Shown piece after piece: positions 6,688 through 12,972 of a DNA stretch of 16,214 nucleotides. Location: contig DASZPJ010000011.1 of NCBI GenBank assembly GCA_035550295.1, positions 1 through 16,214 on the forward strand, written 5' to 3'. The translations under genes were made by a program, and so were the position numbers. The notes under the pieces were generated by a model that saw only the letters and a list, made by a program, of their open reading frames with translations, was not told the DNA's origin and ran no database searches. Positions within the stretch are counted from its first letter, which is position 1. Each line of letters begins with the position of its first letter. The DNA comes from DASZPJ01 sp035550295. GTDB lineage: Bacteria > Patescibacteriota > Saccharimonadia > Saccharimonadales > UBA4665.

Positions 6688-7363
6688 CGTTGGCCACTTC
6701 TTCCAACGCTTTGGCGAGTTCGGGATAATCGTCAGGACGTCCTGCTGCAAACAGCAACGACTCGTCGGGCTCGTAGGTGTATTTAGACTCAGCTCCGCCT
6801 GTTTCGCGGGGGTGAACTGCCCTAATCAATCCAGCCCGACCAAGATCTGATTTCGTCCGGTCATATGACTGCTTGCCAAAGCCGCTTAGGCTTCTCAGTA
6901 AGGTGGTGGTGCTGTTTGGGTGGCTCAAGACTTGCGCGGCCAAATAATTACGGGCTGCCACCCAGTCTACTTTGTGGACCCAGCCCTTATGTTGAATGAC
7001 TGATTCAGGTCGGAGAATGCGAAGCCGCTGGTGGTAGCTTGCTTCTCGTTCCGCTTCGGCCGATAGTTTTGGTTCAGGTTGCTGGCTGGCAGTTACGAGT
7101 GGTTCAACTTCCACTGAGGAATCCTGCAAATTGGCACTCAGGTGTTGAATGTCAGGGGCATCTTCCGCTGTCTCTGCAAGCTCTTCTCCGCCGGGCAAGG
7201 TCGGCGTAGGGCCAGGTGCAGCTTGTTTATGCTTGTTGTGGAGATGTTTAGCGACAGCACCAACCGCCACCGCGCCCGTAGTAGCGGCTACTACCTCTCC
7301 CCGATGGTTCTTGGCAAACTCAATTGCCTTCCTTGTCCATTGATAGGGATCAGATTCTGGCAT
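6671..7363 (-). CDS. Unknown protein with a hydrophobic stretch and a possible C-terminal winged helix
   Basis: A 230-aa protein I do not recognise. Residues 24-38 (VVAATTGAVAVGAVA) form a short hydrophobic segment, borderline for a membrane span. A low-complexity Pro/Glu-rich linker covers about 48-105. The C-terminal part (about 135-205, including VDWVAARNYLAAQVLSHP, SLSGFGKQSYDRTKSDLGRAGLIRAV and SKYTYEP) has the helix-turn-helix plus beta-wing rhythm of winged-helix DNA-binding domains. A tethered regulator is possible, by pattern only. I chose the ATG at 7361-7363 (MPESD) because a perfect TATAAT (7373-7378) ends 9 nt before it; a TTG eight codons upstream at 7387 lies on top of that promoter. 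The gene is divergent from the GH63 gene, sharing a region with a long palindrome, and overlaps yajQ tail to tail by 17 bp. Confidence 0.7.
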   Translation of the reverse strand: MPESDPYQWTRKAIEFAKNHRGEVVAATTGAVAVGAVAKHLHNKHKQAAPGPTPTLPGGEELAETAEDAPDIQHLSANLQDSSVEVEPLVTASQQPEPKLSAEAEREASYHQRLRILRPESVIQHKGWVHKVDWVAARNYLAAQVLSHPNSTTTLLRSLSGFGKQSYDRTKSDLGRAGLIRAVHPRETGGAESKYTYEPDESLLFAAGRPDDYPELAKALEEVANASESL

Positions 7364-7372
7364 ATTCTTGCC

Positions 7373-7378
7373 ATTATA
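7373..7378 (-). promoter_or_regulatory. -10 box of the possible winged-helix gene
   Basis: Consensus TATAAT on the minus strand, 9 nt before the ATG. No good -35 is seen at 16-18 nt; a TTGTAT lies at 20 nt. The A+T-rich palindrome upstream could serve as an UP-like or activator site. Confidence 0.5.
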
Positions 7379-7410
7379 CGCTGGCAAACCTCTGCGTTAT
7401 ACAAGTGAAA

Positions 7411-7441
7411 CGAAAAAATAGAAGTTAACTTTTATTTTTCG
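7411..7441. repeat. 31-bp imperfect palindrome between divergent genes
   Basis: An A+T-rich inverted repeat centred on GTTAAC (7424-7429), beginning CGAAAAAATAG and ending TATTTTTCG. The arms pair with one mismatch and one extra A. It is nearly equidistant from the -10 boxes of the two divergent genes (about 51 and 45 bp from its centre). It lies upstream of both promoters, so a terminator is unlikely; an operator is more plausible. Confidence 0.65.
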
Positions 7442-7468
7442 AGTATCGCGCCGTAAGCACTGGAGCGC

Positions 7469-7474
7469 TATACT
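7469..7474 (+). promoter_or_regulatory. -10 box of the GH63 gene
   Basis: TATACT ends 9 nt before the ATG at 7484. No consensus -35 is visible at 16-18 nt, which suggests weak or activator-dependent initiation. No SD precedes the ATG. Confidence 0.45.
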
Positions 7475-7483
7475 TAAAACCAT

Positions 7484-8815
7484 ATGCAGGACGCTACCGA
7501 CACCGCTAATGACGTAATCGAGCAAGCCAAAGCCGTGCTCGCAAAAAACGACCGCGGCCTGTACACCCAGCCAGCCAGCAATTTATATCCGCACCAGTGG
7601 CTGTGGGACAGCTGTTTCGTGGCAATTGGACTGCGCCACCTCGATGTAGAGCGCGCCAAAACCGAGCTTTCCAGCCTGATGCGCGGCCAATGGCACAACG
7701 GCATGTTGCCAAACATCATCTTCCGCGACGATCCGCAGTACCGCACCGACCGCAACATCTGGCGCAGCTGGCTCAACCCGTTTGCGCCTAACGACGTCAC
7801 AACCACCGGTATTACCCAGCCGCCCATGCTGGCTGAAGCCGTTGTTCGGGTCGGCGAAAAGCTCAAATGGCCGGAGCGACGTAGCTGGTACCGCATGATG
7901 TACCCGGGTTTGCTGGCTTATCATCAGTGGCTATATAAAGAGCGCGATCCGCATAACGAAGGCCTGGTGCTACTGATCCACCCGTGGGAAGCCGGACTCG
8001 ACAATAGCCCGCCGTGGATGGCCGAAATGCGTGAACATTTGATGCCACTATGGATCCGAATTATCGAGAAAACCAAGCTCGACCGAGTCATCAACCTCTT
8101 CCGGCGTGACACGCGCAGCGTGCCCATAGACCAACGCTTTTCTACCGTCGAAGCGTTGGCTGTTTTTGATGTCCAACGCCGGCTGCGCCGCAAAAATTAC
8201 GACATCAACAAGGTTCTCGACCACTCGTTGTTCGCCATCGAAGACCTGAGTTTTAACAGCATTTTCATCCGGGCCAACCAGCATTTGCGTGAAATCGCCA
8301 CCAGCATTCGCGAGGATTTGCCGGGGGATTTGCTCGAGAGTATGGACAAGACCGAGAAAGCTTTTGAGGGCCTTTGGGATCCCTACTCTAGCCAGTATTA
8401 CTCGCGCGATTTTATCACTCACCGCTTGCTCAAAACGCCTAGTATCGCCACCCTGTTGCCGCTTTACTCTGGTGGCATAACCCAAGAACGTGCCGAAGAA
8501 TTAGTACGTTTGCTGGAAAGCGACCAGCAATTCGGGCCAACCTATCCGGTGCCGAGCGTGCCAATAAGTTCTTACTGGTTCCATTCAAAGCTGTACTGGC
8601 AAGGCCCGAGTTGGGTCAATATGAACTGGCTGATCATCGACGGCCTGAAACGCTACGGCTTCAAAGACCACGCCGCCGCTCTGACCGAAACAACACTGGA
8701 AATGGTTGCCAAAAGTGGCTGCTACGAATATTTTGATCCTTTGACCGGCGAACCGGCCGGCGCCAAGGGATTCAGCTGGACAGCGGCTTTGGCGCTAGAT
8801 CTGGCTCAAGATTAA
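7484..8815 (+). CDS. GH63-type glycoside hydrolase, similar to glucosyl-/mannosylglycerate hydrolases
   Basis: A 443-aa (alpha/alpha)6-barrel glycosidase, probably inverting, cytoplasmic (no signal peptide). Landmarks are QWLWDSCFVAIGL (39-50), HNGMLPNIIF (71-80), HPWEAGLDNSPPWM (166-179) with Asp173 as the likely general acid, YWQGPSWVNMNWLIIDGLKRYG (371-392) and YEYFDPLTGEPAGAKGFSWTAAL (414-436) with Glu415 as the likely base. These are the elements of GH63 family members that cleave small alpha-glycosides, including the compatible solutes glucosylglycerate and mannosylglycerate; related amylo-alpha-1,6-glucosidase-like enzymes share them. The single-domain length fits the hydrolase branch rather than debranching enzymes. 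The exact substrate cannot be read from sequence. It stands alone on the plus strand, divergent from the possible winged-helix gene. Confidence 0.85.
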   Translation: MQDATDTANDVIEQAKAVLAKNDRGLYTQPASNLYPHQWLWDSCFVAIGLRHLDVERAKTELSSLMRGQWHNGMLPNIIFRDDPQYRTDRNIWRSWLNPFAPNDVTTTGITQPPMLAEAVVRVGEKLKWPERRSWYRMMYPGLLAYHQWLYKERDPHNEGLVLLIHPWEAGLDNSPPWMAEMREHLMPLWIRIIEKTKLDRVINLFRRDTRSVPIDQRFSTVEALAVFDVQRRLRRKNYDINKVLDHSLFAIEDLSFNSIFIRANQHLREIATSIREDLPGDLLESMDKTEKAFEGLWDPYSSQYYSRDFITHRLLKTPSIATLLPLYSGGITQERAEELVRLLESDQQFGPTYPVPSVPISSYWFHSKLYWQGPSWVNMNWLIIDGLKRYGFKDHAAALTETTLEMVAKSGCYEYFDPLTGEPAGAKGFSWTAALALDLAQD

Positions 8816-8829
8816 GACGCAACGTCAAG

Positions 8830-9204
8830 CTACTGTGCTGACTCTGGCGGTGAATCTTCTGGTATGTCGAGCGGCATGCGCATGACAACACCAATTGGAT
8901 TTGGTTCTGGCACGTCTTCAACCATACCTGGCGGCAAAAACGTGTGGCCACGAGCATGCATCTTAAGAGCCGTTTGGCGGGCTTTAATCGCATGGCGTTC
9001 CAATGAACGTCGTGAAGGTTGGCGCCGACCATAGGCCGCAACCACACCAGCATAATTTAGAGAGAAGTCAGCCAGGCGCTCCACAAAATCAGGTTCTTCT
9101 ACTTCAACTCCTCCACTAATCTCGAATTGCGCGCCGATGTGCTTTACCATCGCTTCGCGATTTATCTTCACGTGTGGCGGATGCCGGAATTTTTTACTTG
9201 CCAT
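8830..9204 (-). CDS. 124-aa basic protein of unknown function
   Basis: Not recognised. The product begins MASKKFRHPPHVKINREAM, has an acidic patch (VEVEEPDFVERL, about 33-44), a basic central stretch GRRQPSRRSLERHAIKARQ (about 59-77) and a Pro/Glu-rich tail (DVPEPNP, DIPEDSPPESAQ). No membrane segment or signal peptide is evident. The central region could bind nucleic acid, but that rests on charge alone. The start is firm: AAGGAGA lies 7 nt before the ATG. It is the second structural gene of a minus-strand unit, 27 nt after the 77-aa gene, behind the 29-codon leader ORF and its attenuator. It converges on the GH63 gene with a 14-nt gap and no terminator-like hairpin. Confidence 0.7.
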   Translation of the reverse strand: MASKKFRHPPHVKINREAMVKHIGAQFEISGGVEVEEPDFVERLADFSLNYAGVVAAYGRRQPSRRSLERHAIKARQTALKMHARGHTFLPPGMVEDVPEPNPIGVVMRMPLDIPEDSPPESAQ

Positions 9205-9231
9205 AGTTCAATCTCCTTTTCGTAAACATTT

Positions 9232-9465
9232 TTAATATTTGGCGTCGAATACGGCTTGCACGCCGGCCATGGCCGGATGAGTTGGTGGCGTCTCGACTTG
9301 CACAGTTTCTACTCTTAGTACGCCTGTACTTGGCGTCATTACTACACGACCGCTTTCAGAATCACGATACGCTTCACCATATTTGACTGCGGCTTCACCA
9401 AAACTGGCGGTTACTGCCGGCGACACTGCCGGACGTTCGTCTACTTTTACTTGTTCTGCTCCCAT
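9232..9465 (-). CDS. 77-aa protein of unknown function behind an attenuator
   Basis: Not recognised. Composition is Val/Ala/Thr/Glu rich with no obvious membrane segment or signal peptide: MGAEQVKVDERPAVSPAV at the start, a central FGEAAVKYGEAYRD and a beta-prone SGRVVMTP to VETVQVETP stretch. It may be a small structural or binding protein; no function can be assigned. AAGGAGA lies 6 nt before the ATG. The SD begins only a few bases after the T-tract of a rho-independent terminator, so expression requires readthrough of that terminator. It is followed by the 124-aa gene with its own SD. Confidence 0.65.
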   Translation of the reverse strand: MGAEQVKVDERPAVSPAVTASFGEAAVKYGEAYRDSESGRVVMTPSTGVLRVETVQVETPPTHPAMAGVQAVFDAKY

Positions 9466-9485
9466 AACTTTTCTCCTTGTAAATT

Positions 9486-9511
9486 AAAAACAGGCTTCTG
9501 GTTGAAGCCTG
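9486..9511 (-). terminator. Rho-independent terminator/attenuator before the 77-aa gene
   Basis: Perfect 8-bp stem CAGGCTTC/GAAGCCTG (9504-9511 with 9491-9498), 5-nt loop, then TTTTT on the minus strand (9486-9490). It sits about 20 nt before the 77-aa start codon, so it can only regulate the downstream genes. Confidence 0.8.
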
Positions 9512-9574
9512 CTGACTTTCGGGTTGTGCTAGTCGCTACGCGCGAGAGGCTTCAACCATGCTGAAGCACAACCC
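9491..9574 (-). ncRNA. Structured leader RNA with pseudoknot and competing stems
   Basis: In minus-strand RNA order: A = GGGTTGTGCT (9565-9574), B = GGTTGAAGCCT (9547-9557), A' = AGCACAACCC (9521-9530), B' = AGGCTTCAACC (9500-9510). A pairs with A' over 10 perfect bp and B with B' over 11 perfect bp; the order A-B-A'-B' makes them a pseudoknot or mutually exclusive. B' overlaps the 5' arm of the terminator, so B-B' acts as antiterminator. B can also pair upstream with GCTTCA (9562-9567) through TGAAGC (9549-9554). A and B lie inside the 29-codon ORF, and its TAG (9536-9538) is 8 nt past B, so translation should decide the fold. It matches no riboswitch class I recognise. Confidence 0.6.
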
Positions 9575-9625
9575 CTGAATGCCGAGGAGAATGAGTCCAT
9601 AAATGCTTCGCATGAAGTTAGCCAT
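9536..9625 (-). CDS. 29-aa hydrophobic leader peptide or small membrane protein
   Basis: ORF from ATG (9623-9625) to TAG (9536-9538). It begins MANFMRSIYGLILLGIQGLC and ends in SMVEASRA. Residues 8-21 are hydrophobic, enough for a short membrane-inserted helix preceded by an Arg. No SD is present. A TTGCCA-18-TATAAC promoter with an extended-10 TGC ends 9 nt before the ATG, in line with the leaderless starts elsewhere in the window. Codons 18-27 contain the 5' arms of two long stems. There is no run of one amino acid, so simple tRNA sensing is less obvious than at pheST; nascent-chain or translation-rate sensing are alternatives. It may also be a functional small membrane protein. Expression is not demonstrated. 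Confidence 0.5.
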   Translation of the reverse strand: MANFMRSIYGLILLGIQGLCFSMVEASRA

Positions 9626-9634
9626 GATCAATAC

Positions 9635-9664
9635 GTTATAGCACAGGCCGACCAGGGCTGGCAA
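9635..9664 (-). promoter_or_regulatory. Promoter of the 29-codon ORF unit, extended -10
   Basis: On the minus strand TTGCCA (9659-9664), 18-nt spacer and TATAAC (9635-9640) preceded by TGC. It starts 5 nt after the GT2 stop codon, and the -10 ends 9 nt before the small ORF's ATG. Confidence 0.55.
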
Positions 9665-9668
9665 GAGA

Positions 9669-10421
9669 TTAGGTCAGGCGCAGGTTGAAACGTTCGGCAA
9701 TTTTATTTTTGTACGCTACTTGCTTGATGGCGTAATAAAGATCCAGCGCCGTGTAGTGCAAATACTCGGTCGTATTCTTGCGCAGGCGGGATTCACGTGG
9801 CACAAACCGGGTTTCAACTGGCACGTTAGCCACCTCAAAACCACGGGCCTGTACAATAGTATCCAAGGTATAACTGAACGTGGTGTGGCGGTGCAAACTG
9901 GCGGCGTGGGCGGCGGACATTGCCCGGAAACCGGAGACTGGGTCATCTACATCTACACCGGTAAGTTTCCTGATCAAACTCGACCCCATCTTCCTGACCT
10001 GCTCTTCCCATGGTTTGTAATAACCGTCAGGTGTCAGCCTCTGGGCAACTACCAAATCGGCTTTTTCTTCTACCAAAGGAGCGATCAGCCTAGGAATTGC
10101 CGAGCTGGGATATTGGCCATCGCCATCAGTGTTGACGATTATGTCGGCGCCATGCTCCAGTGACCACTGCAGGCCCCTAAAGAAAGTCGGGCCAAGCCCT
10201 TCGTGACGATGATGCGTGATGACGTGATCGGCACCGGCCTCGCGGGCAACTGCAACGCTAGCATCCGACGAACCATCGTCAACCACCACGGTGGTGACGT
10301 CACCTAGACCCTCAATTGAGCGTGGAATACTTTCCACCACCTCACCAATGGTGGCAGCTTCATTCAGGCAAGGAATCTGAACGAAAACTTGCGGCGCTCG
10401 CTCCTGCGTTATGGCTGGCAT
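9669..10421 (-). CDS. Family 2 glycosyltransferase (DPM1/polyprenyl-phosphate type)
   Basis: A 250-aa GT-A fold enzyme of family GT2. It transfers a sugar from a nucleotide donor, probably to a lipid-phosphate or cell-envelope acceptor. Signatures are VQIPCLNEAATIGEVV (14-29), VVDDGSSD (46-53) and the metal-binding NTDGDGQYP (97-105; Asp99 and Asp101), followed by DPVSGFRAMS and a basic C-terminus (PRESRLRKNTTEYLHY). No C-terminal membrane segments are present, so it resembles the soluble dolichol-phosphate-mannose-synthase-like group. The start is the ATG at 10419-10421, 9 nt after a near-consensus promoter; no SD. It is followed closely by the promoter of the 29-codon ORF unit and preceded by rmuC, each with its own promoter. 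Confidence 0.9.
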   Translation of the reverse strand: MPAITQERAPQVFVQIPCLNEAATIGEVVESIPRSIEGLGDVTTVVVDDGSSDASVAVAREAGADHVITHHRHEGLGPTFFRGLQWSLEHGADIIVNTDGDGQYPSSAIPRLIAPLVEEKADLVVAQRLTPDGYYKPWEEQVRKMGSSLIRKLTGVDVDDPVSGFRAMSAAHAASLHRHTTFSYTLDTIVQARGFEVANVPVETRFVPRESRLRKNTTEYLHYTALDLYYAIKQVAYKNKIAERFNLRLT

Positions 10422-10430
10422 AATGTGCTA

Positions 10431-10459
10431 ATTATAGCATATTTATAAAAATAAATCAA
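10431..10459 (-). promoter_or_regulatory. Promoter of the GT2 gene
   Basis: On the minus strand TTGATT (10454-10459), exactly 17 nt, TATAAT (10431-10436) with an upstream TGC extended -10, then 9 nt to the ATG. This is one of the two best promoters in the window and leaves a UTR of only a few nucleotides. Confidence 0.75.
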
Positions 10460-11512
10460 CTAGTCGTCGCTGGTGGCAGGTCTATCGAGCAGCAGCGGTT
10501 CAACGGTTGGGTCGGTGTCAGCGATCTTCACAATGTCGCGGTCGATTTTACCTAGCTCTTTGTAAGTAGTGTTGAAGTGGCCGACGGTGGTGCCAAGGCT
10601 GGCGCCGAGCTTTTGCATGTAGCCGTTGTGGCTGATCAGGTGTTTTTGTAATTGCTCGATGTTTTTGCGGATTTTTTCGGTGTCTTTGTGGATCTCAATA
10701 GACCTTAAACCTTGGGCAATCGTTTGCAACATGGCGGATAGCGTCGTGGGCCCCACAATCGTAACCTTCTTTTCGCCGGCGTAAGCCAGCAAGTTGCGGC
10801 CGTTGATGCCCACCTTCTCTGTCAAAATGTCGTAGTAAATCGTCTCACTGGGGATGAACATCAGCGCCTGGTCCAGTGTGCCTTTACCCGGTTTGATGTA
10901 CTTGGACGTCTCGTCGATACGGGTTTTGATATCGCTCTTGAAGGCTTTTTCTAGAAGCTCGCGCTCGGCATCTTTAGCTTCGACCATGCGGTTGTAGTTT
11001 TCCAGTGAGAATTTGCTGTCCAGCGGCAACAGCTTGTCTTCGTATTTTATGACGGCGTCGACGACCAAACCTTCGCCCAGCCGGTATTGCAGCGTAAAGG
11101 TGCCGGGCGGCAAGGTGTTCTTGAGGATTTGCTCCAGGTAGTATTCGCCGATGACACCGCGCTGCTTGGGGTTTTGCAGCACGTTTTGCAATGTCTTCAG
11201 TTCGGCAGCGATGTCGCCCACGTTCTTGTTGGTGCCTTCCAGTTTGGTCAATTTTTCGGTAACTTGTTCGAGGATGCGGATGCTGGCCGCGGATTGGGTT
11301 TGGATCTGTTTGGCATTGACGTTGGCTTGGTCTTGCAGCTGCTTTTGCAGGCCGTCTTTCAATGCGCCCATAGATTTAGTTAACTCGGCCATGTCGGCCT
11401 TGAGTAGCAGTGCGCTTTGGGTGTCGGCCGGCGATTTGGACCGCATTTGCAAACCCAGCACTACCAGCAAAGCCAATACAAGTACCCCCAAAATGATAAC
11501 CGCCACAATCAT
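10460..11512 (-). CDS. rmuC: RmuC family protein
   Basis: A 350-aa RmuC-family protein; family members have a nuclease-like core and limit DNA inversion and recombination in E. coli. It starts with a membrane anchor (about 2-21, VAVIILGVLVLALLVVLGL), continues with a coiled coil (about 30-110, rich in Gln, Lys, Leu and Ala) and then the RmuC core (about 117-330), recognisable by KQRGVIGEYYLEQILKNTLPPGTFTLQY, VDAVIKYEDKLLPLDSKFSLENY and FIPSETIYYDIL. It is shorter than E. coli RmuC (about 475 aa), lacking much coiled coil. Its ATG lies 6 nt after an extended -10 promoter; the AGGA within those 6 nt is too close to serve as an SD. Confidence 0.93.
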   Translation of the reverse strand: MIVAVIILGVLVLALLVVLGLQMRSKSPADTQSALLLKADMAELTKSMGALKDGLQKQLQDQANVNAKQIQTQSAASIRILEQVTEKLTKLEGTNKNVGDIAAELKTLQNVLQNPKQRGVIGEYYLEQILKNTLPPGTFTLQYRLGEGLVVDAVIKYEDKLLPLDSKFSLENYNRMVEAKDAERELLEKAFKSDIKTRIDETSKYIKPGKGTLDQALMFIPSETIYYDILTEKVGINGRNLLAYAGEKKVTIVGPTTLSAMLQTIAQGLRSIEIHKDTEKIRKNIEQLQKHLISHNGYMQKLGASLGTTVGHFNTTYKELGKIDRDIVKIADTDPTVEPLLLDRPATSDD

Positions 11513-11518
11513 ATTCCT

Positions 11519-11527
11519 ATTCTATCA
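11519..11527 (-). promoter_or_regulatory. Extended -10 promoter of rmuC
   Basis: TGATAGAAT on the minus strand (TG at 11526-11527, TAGAAT at 11519-11524) ends 6 nt before the rmuC ATG. A clear -35 is not seen, as expected for extended -10 promoters. Confidence 0.55.
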
Positions 11528-11563
11528 CCGATGGCGGCAAGTCCTCAGGGCTTTCAGTTTTAG

Positions 11564-12310
11564 TTAACTTTCGATAGTGACAGAAGTACCAATCGCGGCC
11601 CACCCGTAGATCCAGGCGGCGGTGCTGAGCGGCAATTCAACGCAACCGTGCGAAGCGTCCTTGGTGTCCGGATCAACTGCGCCAAACGGATTGCCCGGCC
11701 GCCAAGTGGCATCGTGGAAACCGTACTCGCCGTATTTGTTATTCAAAAACGGCATCCAGTAGTGCACTGGGTCGTTCCAGCTGCCCAGCTGGTCGGAACC
11801 CTTCAGGGTGACATTGGTGTGTTTGCCATAAATTTTGTAGGTGCCAGTAGGCGTTTTGGTGGCGTCAAAGAGCTCGTAACCAGTAATAATCGGCGAGTCA
11901 TAGGCTTGTTTGTGCGCTTGGCAGGCCCAAAGGTGACGCTTGCTGATGCTGACCATAATGTATTTGGCCGTAGCGTAAGCTTCACAGGGGTTAGACTGCT
12001 CGATGGCTTGGGAAGGCGCCACAACCGGCGCGTCGGACTTGGCAGAGTTAGTAGGGCTGGTAGTTATCAGCGGCGTATCTGCATTATTAGTGCTCGGCGA
12101 AGTCGCTGTACGGTAGCCAATCATAATTGCCACAACTACAATTGCCATGATTATCAACCGTTGGACCAGCTTACCCAAAAAAGCTGCCGATACCGATCGG
12201 TGCCTTTTTAGTGGCGGAGCCGGCCGGTTCATTGGGTGACGATCCGACCTGTAAAAAGAATAGGCGGCCAGGCCCGGTCGTACAGTTTTACTTTCGAGTG
12301 AATATTTCAT
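11564..12310 (-). CDS. Membrane-anchored L,D-transpeptidase (YkuD domain)
   Basis: Catalyses 3-3 cross-links in peptidoglycan, or attaches proteins to it, outside the cytoplasmic membrane. The 248-aa product has a basic cytoplasmic N-terminus, one membrane span (about 45-66, LGKLVQRLIIMAIVVVAIMIGY), a Ser/Thr/Pro linker (70-105) and a C-terminal YkuD domain (about 115-248). The catalytic signature is His199 (GFHDATW) with SHGCVELP (220-227; catalytic Cys223, His221). The residue after the HGC-V, usually Arg or Asn, is Glu. Cys109 and Cys130 could form a disulfide. The start is uncertain: the ATG at 12310 has no SD, and an internal ATG (Met27, 12232) would also keep the membrane span. It ends 51 nt before rmuC, which has its own promoter. 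Confidence 0.9.
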   Translation of the reverse strand: MKYSLESKTVRPGLAAYSFYRSDRHPMNRPAPPLKRHRSVSAAFLGKLVQRLIIMAIVVVAIMIGYRTATSPSTNNADTPLITTSPTNSAKSDAPVVAPSQAIEQSNPCEAYATAKYIMVSISKRHLWACQAHKQAYDSPIITGYELFDATKTPTGTYKIYGKHTNVTLKGSDQLGSWNDPVHYWMPFLNNKYGEYGFHDATWRPGNPFGAVDPDTKDASHGCVELPLSTAAWIYGWAAIGTSVTIES

Positions 12311-12319
12311 ACATTGGTC

Positions 12320-12343
12320 GCGGTAAATATTTTATTCTACCGC
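12320..12343. repeat. Inverted repeat upstream of the L,D-transpeptidase gene
   Basis: GCGGTAAATA (12320-12329) is mirrored by TATTCTACCGC (12333-12343), with a single bulged base and a 3-nt centre. A TAGAAT on the minus strand (12334-12339) lies inside it, 23 nt before the ATG. It may be an operator over the promoter or a hairpin at the 5' end of the mRNA. Confidence 0.45.
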
Positions 12344-12433
12344 TGTTGTTTTTGGCTGTTTGGATTTTTATAGCAACAACTTAGTATACCATAAATTTAA
12401 GGCTTAGCTATACCGCAAGCCCCTCTAATACGT

Positions 12434-12439
12434 TATATT
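12434..12439 (+). promoter_or_regulatory. -10 box of the 164-aa protein gene
   Basis: TATATT ends 7 nt before the ATG at 12447. No convincing -35 or SD is seen. The rest of the divergent gap 12311-12446 is A+T rich and holds only the inverted repeat described separately. Confidence 0.4.
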
Positions 12440-12446
12440 TCTAAGT

Positions 12447-12941
12447 ATGGGTTATCAGAGACTTTCCATGGATACCAAAACCGTCGCCAAATGGATATTG
12501 GCTATTGTTCTACTGATCGGCGCTGCGAGCGTTGGTCCGGTTTTGCGCCTCGTGCAAGAAAAAAACCATGCTCCCCGTCATTTTGTTACCCAGTTACCGC
12601 TGGCGACTAATTACGCCGGGAAGACAGTCCCGGCAATTGGCAAAGTCATCTTACCTACAACTACCGCCCACGGTAACTACCGTTCAAAAGTCTTTAGCGT
12701 GTCGGGTAGTTGGAATCTTTATTGGGCGCTGGAGGATGGTTACGCCTCAACGGGCGAGTTAATTTTTAGCGTTACAGTGTATGATGCCGACGGTAAAGTG
12801 GATGCCAGTGACAAGCCGATAAGCGAAGTGGGCATCCAAAGAGGCTTCGGCACGTTGCGCTATAAAAACACTGGCAAAGAATATGTAGTGGTGAAGGCTT
12901 TAAAAAGCTGCAGCTGGACGATAACGGCTAAAACCGTGTAG
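12447..12941 (+). CDS. Membrane-anchored or secreted beta-rich protein, function unknown
   Basis: A 164-aa protein with an N-terminal membrane segment or uncleaved signal (about 14-32, AKWILAIVLLIGAASVGPV) and no lipobox. The outer part (about 60-164) has alternating beta pattern: FSVSGSWNLYWALEDGY, ELIFSVTVYDADG, GIQRGFGTLRYKNTGKEYVVVKALKSCSWTITAK. This arrangement, a W-x-L-x-W strand, then F-x-V-x-V, then G-x-G-x-x-x-Y and a final C-x-W-T-I, resembles small secreted proteins of unknown function common in Actinobacteria and Firmicutes; I infer this from pattern and cannot name a family. A second ATG at codon 8 is possible but has no SD. It is divergent from the transpeptidase gene, so an envelope role fits the setting. 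Confidence 0.75.
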   Translation: MGYQRLSMDTKTVAKWILAIVLLIGAASVGPVLRLVQEKNHAPRHFVTQLPLATNYAGKTVPAIGKVILPTTTAHGNYRSKVFSVSGSWNLYWALEDGYASTGELIFSVTVYDADGKVDASDKPISEVGIQRGFGTLRYKNTGKEYVVVKALKSCSWTITAKTV

Positions 12942-12972
12942 CTGCTATTGGACGTGACGGCCTAACTCGATT

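Noticed and set aside
7411..7441. Palindrome read as a bidirectional terminator
   Set aside because: It lies between two divergent starts, so no transcript ends there; the stem is A+T rich.
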